From an uncultured Crocinitomix sp. (GTDB lineage: Bacteria > Bacteroidota > Bacteroidia > Flavobacteriales_D > Crocinitomicaceae): DNA of 62,936 bases. Location of the stretch: assembly GCA_937136425.1 (NCBI GenBank), contig CAKZON010000041.1, positions 1 to 62,936 of the forward strand. The letters run 5' to 3'. The number at the start of each line of letters is the position of its first letter. Within the stretch, counting starts at the first letter, position 1. The notes under the pieces are model-generated. The model was not told the origin of the DNA. It ran no database searches and saw nothing but the letters and a program-made list of their open reading frames with translations. A program made the position numbers and the translations under genes. Below, piece after piece: positions 59,028-62,936 of the stretch.

Positions 59028-60872
59028 ATGTTTAAGCTCATTCGAAATACGCGTCACAATGTCAAAAACGACATTTTATCAGGACTAACTGTAGCACTCG
59101 CTTTGGTTCCAGAGGCAGTAGCATTTGCATTTGTTGCAGGCGTTGATCCATTAGTTGGGCTTTATGGAGCATTCATGATGGGACTAATCACCTCAATTTT
59201 TGGAGGACGACCAGGAATGATATCAGGTGCGACAGGTGCCATGGCAGTAGTTATGGTTGCATTAGTTAAAATTGGAGAAGATCAAGGTGGACTGGGATTA
59301 GAATACTTACTTCTTACCCTTTTGTTAGTAGGTGTTATTCAGATGTCAGCTGGTTTATTGAAATTAGGTAAATTTGTTCGATTAATTCCACACTCAGTTA
59401 TGATGGGGTTTGTAAATGGTTTAGCCATTGTAATTTTCCTTTCACAAATAGGAATGTTCAAAACAACTGACAAAGATGTTTATGGACAAAACAAAGTGGA
59501 GACAATCTCTAAAGAACTTGTTTATGACATTAATGACGGACAAGTGAGTGACCATGCTAGTGGGCATGTTCTTTTCAATAAAATAGACAATCAGCTATTT
59601 GATACGCAGTCCAATGAATTGGCTTATTCAATTTCAGAAAATCAAGTATTTGGAACAGATTCATTAGTTGCATACAACATTGAAGAAAATGGGATATACA
59701 GCATTGAAAAGGCTGGTTTATCCAAATCATTCTTACCGTCAGACGAATTACTAATGATGTTGTTATTCGTTCTCTTAACAATGGCAATAATGTACTTCTT
59801 ACCTAAGTTGACGAAAAAAGTGCCCTCTGCATTAATTGCAATAATTGTAGTAGCATGTATTACCATTTTCGGAAATATTGATGTAAGCACCGTAGGATCT
59901 TTCATTGCTGACGGAGCACCACTTGGAGAAACAAGCACAGGAATTGCAGGTGGACTGCCGACTTTCCATGCTGAGACATTTACTAGTGTACCGTTAACAT
60001 TTGAAACATTAAAAACTATTTTACCTTTTGCTTTTATCTTAGCTGCAATTGGTTTAATTGAATCATTAATGACACTGAATTTAGTGGATGAATTAACAGA
60101 AACACGTGGAAATGGAAATCGTGAATGTATTGCACAAGGTGGAGCAAACTTTATTAACGGTTTGTTTGGCGGAATGGGTGGCTGTGCTATGATTGGCCAA
60201 TCCATCATTAATATTAACTCTGGCGGCCGTGGAAGGCTTTCAGGCATAGTTGCAGCACTTACTTTATTGATGTTTATTCTTTGGGGAGCAGGCGTTATTG
60301 AGCAGGTGCCAATTGCAGCATTAGTAGGTGTTATGTTTATGGTTGTAATTGGAACCTTTGCCTGGTCTAGTTTCCGTATTATTCGCAAAATTCCTCGATC
60401 AGACGCCTTTGTGCTGATTTTAGTTTCAGGAATGACAGTAGCATTTGACTTGGCCATTGCAGTAATTTGTGGTGTAATTGTATCTGCACTTGTATTTTCA
60501 TGGGAAAATGCAAAAAGAATTCGTGCCAGAAAAACAGTTAAAAAAGATGGAACAAAGGTTTACGAAATTTGGGGACCACTCTTCTTTGGATCTGTACAAG
60601 CATTCAATAATAAATTTGACATTTCTACTGACCCAGAACGTGTTGAGATCGATTTTGTAGAATCAAAAGTAACAGACCACTCAGGAATTGAAGCCGTTAA
60701 AAATTTAGTTGAAAGATTTGAAGCTGCAGGAAAAACTGTCACCTTAAAGCATTTAAGTCCACAATGTGTTAAATTGTTGACTAAAGCTAATCCGCATCTT
60801 AATGAAATCATTGTGCGAGACATTGATGACCCACGTTACCATGTGCTGGCAGCACAAGATGAGAACCTATAA
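59028..60872 (+). CDS. SulP-family anion transporter with inserted repeat loop and STAS domain
   Basis: A 614-residue inner-membrane transporter. Helices begin with DILSGLTVALALVPEAVAFA; the family motifs GLYGAFMMG, FGGRPGMISGATGA, GGMGGCAMIGQS and NINSGGRGRLSG are present. A C-terminal STAS domain (about residues 500-614) includes KVYEIWGPLFFGS and ESKVTDHSGIEAV. Substrate may be sulfate, bicarbonate or another anion. Residues about 146-233, between two early helices, are an insertion made of four degenerate ~16-residue repeats, not a normal part of the family. Confidence 0.9.
   Translation: MFKLIRNTRHNVKNDILSGLTVALALVPEAVAFAFVAGVDPLVGLYGAFMMGLITSIFGGRPGMISGATGAMAVVMVALVKIGEDQGGLGLEYLLLTLLLVGVIQMSAGLLKLGKFVRLIPHSVMMGFVNGLAIVIFLSQIGMFKTTDKDVYGQNKVETISKELVYDINDGQVSDHASGHVLFNKIDNQLFDTQSNELAYSISENQVFGTDSLVAYNIEENGIYSIEKAGLSKSFLPSDELLMMLLFVLLTMAIMYFLPKLTKKVPSALIAIIVVACITIFGNIDVSTVGSFIADGAPLGETSTGIAGGLPTFHAETFTSVPLTFETLKTILPFAFILAAIGLIESLMTLNLVDELTETRGNGNRECIAQGGANFINGLFGGMGGCAMIGQSIININSGGRGRLSGIVAALTLLMFILWGAGVIEQVPIAALVGVMFMVVIGTFAWSSFRIIRKIPRSDAFVLILVSGMTVAFDLAIAVICGVIVSALVFSWENAKRIRARKTVKKDGTKVYEIWGPLFFGSVQAFNNKFDISTDPERVEIDFVESKVTDHSGIEAVKNLVERFEAAGKTVTLKHLSPQCVKLLTKANPHLNEIIVRDIDDPRYHVLAAQDENL
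59517..59712 (+). repeat. Four degenerate repeats coding the SulP insertion
   Basis: The bases encode four units of 15-17 residues with a shared pattern: an aliphatic-x-[YFA] start, an Ile, then [DE]-[NG]-[QG]-[VLI]-[FYS] (INDGQVS, IDNQLF, ISENQVF, IEENGIY). The DNA copies have diverged, so this is an old duplication, visible only at protein level. Confidence 0.6.
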
Positions 60873-61442
60873 GCGATTAAACTTTTCGTTAATTAATTCT
60901 TTAAACTTATTCTTGAGAATTTGTTCTGTATCGATTTGAATAATCAATTCATTATCAATATACGTCATTTCCAATAATGATTGATCATTCAAACAAAACT
61001 TAAGGATTGATGATAATTGATTTGCCAATGGGTGATTACGCAGAGAACTAACAATTACATACTTTTTCCTGTTTTGGAAATCATTTACGGATGGAGATGA
61101 CAAAACTCTTAAAGAATCACCAAATCGCTTTTTACGAACTATGAAATCTGAAAAATCTGTTTCTAGATTTTTACATTTCCAAATAGTCCATAATTGCAGA
61201 CTTTGTTTTTTGGTAGAAACCAACAATTGTCCGCCATAATAGGATGACTTTTTAAGCTGAAAAATCCATCTTAAAGGAGCATCTATCCTACCTTTAACAT
61301 TATACGACCAAGCATTATAGGATCCTGTTGTTTCTCCGCCCAATTGCGAAATATAAGCTTCAAAATCCTCACATACAGATTTATTTCGAATATAGAAAGG
61401 TGAACTTAATTCTTCTGCACTGGCTTGAGATTTAATTCCCAC
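60867..61442 (-). CDS. Hypothetical protein
   Basis: A 191-residue soluble protein with no signal peptide. It is lysine-rich and appears alpha/beta (YGGQLLVSTKKQSLQLWTIW, KYVIVSSLRNHPLANQL). A mid segment has several aromatic residues (AWSYNVKGRIDAPLRWIF). I do not recognise a family. It starts six bases after the PKD-LamG protein gene and ends six bases into the SulP gene on the other strand, so it is probably co-transcribed with the former. Confidence 0.55.
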   Translation of the reverse strand: MGIKSQASAEELSSPFYIRNKSVCEDFEAYISQLGGETTGSYNAWSYNVKGRIDAPLRWIFQLKKSSYYGGQLLVSTKKQSLQLWTIWKCKNLETDFSDFIVRKKRFGDSLRVLSSPSVNDFQNRKKYVIVSSLRNHPLANQLSSILKFCLNDQSLLEMTYIDNELIIQIDTEQILKNKFKELINEKFNRL

Positions 61443-61448
61443 AAATTA

Positions 61449-62936
61449 CTATTGTTTGATAATTTTACCAGCTCCTACTTTTTGGTTATTATTGATAAAT
61501 CGATAAAAATAAACACCATCAGCCAAGTTCGATAAATCCACTTGCTGACCAGAAACGGTAAGTTTGTTTGAATAAACCAATTGACCGCTGTTATCCACAA
61601 CTTCTACATCTAATACATCAAAGTCTCTAAAAGCAACGAAAAACACTCCTGTAGATGGATTTGGATATAGCTGAATAAGCGCATTATCAGATGATTCATC
61701 AATTGCGGTAACAATATCATCACCGTTTACACTTGACTCTATAAAGAATTGAGAAAAATTAGTCATTTCACAATCAGCATCATAATTAAAAGTTCCGCCA
61801 TCAAAATCGACAGCTGCACAACTTTCCTCCCATACATCAGCATCCTCATTTTCACTTCTTACATAAAGCAAGGCATTTTCAGGTAAACCTTCTGGAGATG
61901 CATCATGTACTTTAAAGTTAAGCGTTTCAATAATTTCAAAAGTCTCTGTTCCATAGTTATTTATTATCCAATAATTACCAGTATTTGGATTGTCAGTTGG
62001 CAGTACATTTGGTTCTAAATGGATACGACTCACAACCACTTCACCTTCAATAGCTGTTCCATCAGCAAAAACTAAAGTTGTTTCACTATTCGGAAATTCA
62101 ACCTCACCTGCTCCAATTACATAAACCCTATCACTATTTCCTTCACCTACCGGTGCACCAGAAACCACTTTAGTTGCGCCCGAATTTAGCACGGCGTGAT
62201 TGGTTCCTATTTTATCATTCACCGCAGTAATTCCCTCCACATTAAACTGATAATAAGACACAATCTCATCTGTATAAGGAATATCTCCTGTTCTGGTTAA
62301 GTGACGTAATTCTCTAATTTCATTTTGCGTTAAAGATTTGTTCCATATGCTTACTTCATCAATCAATCCTTTATAATTTCTTCCTCCCCAACCTTTGTAA
62401 CTCCCAATTTTCATTGACTCGATTAAAGCAGGATCAATAGCCGTAACATGCGAGCTTCCAACACCATTCAAATAAACTGTAACAGAATCTGGAGTTACGA
62501 CTAAAGCCACATGCGACCACACGTCCTCTTCAACAACCAAACCACTATCCCACCACCAAGCTCCACCAGGCCAGTGATAAGCCAAAGCATTTCCAGGTCT
62601 GAAGTTTAATCCAGCACTCACTCCGTCGTTAAAAACAATACCAGTATACTCAGGCTGAATTCCATCTGGTTTTACCCAAGCAGAAACACTGAAATGATTA
62701 GTTTCACCAATATTCATGTTAGGAGTAGATGCATAATCTCCACTTTCAAAAGTTTCCATTGCAAATCCTGGAAAAGGATCAGGCGAACATTGATTGTCCA
62801 ATGTTATCATGTCTTCAACGGTTTTAGAATCTGTATTCCCATCACCATCTGTTACTGTTAATGTTACATCATAACTTCCTTCAGTGTCAAAAACTACTCG
62901 TGGATTTCTGTCCGTAAGTGAACTTACATAAGCGGG
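61449..62936 (-). CDS. T9SS-secreted PKD / LamG protein, 5' end outside window
   Basis: The minus-strand frame stays open to the right edge, giving the last 495 residues. Visible order: the end of a PKD domain (DTEGSYDVTLTVTDGDGNT), a LamG/concanavalin-like domain (about 50-215; HFSVSAWVKPDG, NYKGLIDEVSIWN), a beta domain, and a C-terminal T9SS type A sorting domain (LYPNPSTGVFFVAF to KIIKQ). It is exported by the type IX system and anchored or released at the cell surface. An internal ATG at 62810 is not the start, because the PKD domain continues upstream. Confidence 0.88.
   Translation of the reverse strand, partial: PAYVSSLTDRNPRVVFDTEGSYDVTLTVTDGDGNTDSKTVEDMITLDNQCSPDPFPGFAMETFESGDYASTPNMNIGETNHFSVSAWVKPDGIQPEYTGIVFNDGVSAGLNFRPGNALAYHWPGGAWWWDSGLVVEEDVWSHVALVVTPDSVTVYLNGVGSSHVTAIDPALIESMKIGSYKGWGGRNYKGLIDEVSIWNKSLTQNEIRELRHLTRTGDIPYTDEIVSYYQFNVEGITAVNDKIGTNHAVLNSGATKVVSGAPVGEGNSDRVYVIGAGEVEFPNSETTLVFADGTAIEGEVVVSRIHLEPNVLPTDNPNTGNYWIINNYGTETFEIIETLNFKVHDASPEGLPENALLYVRSENEDADVWEESCAAVDFDGGTFNYDADCEMTNFSQFFIESSVNGDDIVTAIDESSDNALIQLYPNPSTGVFFVAFRDFDVLDVEVVDNSGQLVYSNKLTVSGQQVDLSNLADGVYFYRFINNNQKVGAGKIIKQ

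Noticed and set aside
59642..60457. 271-residue open frame on the minus strand inside the SulP gene
   Set aside because: It lies antisense to a strongly supported transporter, has composition expected from the reverse of a hydrophobic gene (Pro, Ser, Ile rich) and no promoter.

Overview
The window is chromosomal DNA of a member of the Bacteroidota, most likely order Flavobacteriales. Supporting this: AT-rich sequence; promoters of the Bacteroidota type (TTG, about 20 bases, then TAnnTTTG) at more than fifteen genes; few purine-rich ribosome binding sites; two proteins with type IX secretion (T9SS) C-terminal sorting domains; many lipoproteins; and family signatures typical of the phylum (DUF4199, two-component propeller sensors, WG repeats, SpmA-SpmB fusion, CotH with lamin-tail domain). 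No rRNA, tRNA, CRISPR array, insertion sequence, integrase or phage gene was found.

Layout. 0-9 kb: end of a LuxR-type regulator, a DUF4199 membrane protein, tandem alkylation-repair genes (AlkD-like and AlkC-like), a secreted CotH protein, a family 2 glycosyltransferase, a leucine-rich-repeat lipoprotein, and a tightly coupled operon of pcm plus two unknown genes. 9-20 kb: a 14-blade propeller sensor with a PP2C output domain, a DMT exporter, an MsbA-like ABC exporter, a TPR histidine kinase, and an aminotransferase. 19-28 kb: an Omp85-family outer-membrane protein, a T9SS subtilase with an altered catalytic Asp segment, a 59-residue Cys-rich protein, a MORN-type protein, a YrdC-domain protein, and an SpmAB-like membrane protein with an extra C-terminal domain. 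28-34 kb: fhs and fdhD (formate and one-carbon metabolism), two small exported proteins, a BON-LysM protein and gap. 34-43 kb: a minus-strand run of mostly unrecognised exported or membrane proteins, the region where gene function is least known. 43-46 kb: a pair of small His-rich envelope proteins, then an operon of ABC-F ATPase, a 37-residue membrane protein and an orphan RluA-type N-terminal domain. 46-52 kb: small lipoproteins and an operon of WG-repeat protein, TonB-like protein, AAC(3)-family protein and ACC-deaminase-like PLP enzyme. 52-57 kb: housekeeping genes (LpxL-like acyltransferase, rarA, menA, trmD, sulfurtransferase). 57-63 kb: two TonB-C proteins, a lipoprotein whose start overlaps a divergent gene, a SulP transporter with a repeat insertion, an unknown gene, and a PKD-LamG T9SS protein running off the right edge.

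Much of the window is envelope biology: export, lipid A acylation, outer-membrane assembly, T9SS cargo, lipoproteins. The rest is general housekeeping. No single large new system stands out. The best candidates for undescribed biology are small: the ABC-F/37-aa/RluA-N operon, the His-rich pair, the pcm-linked two-gene unit, the SulP repeat insertion, the SpmAB fusion with its W-L repeat neighbour, and a small gene without an ordinary start codon inside the end of an outer-membrane protein gene.
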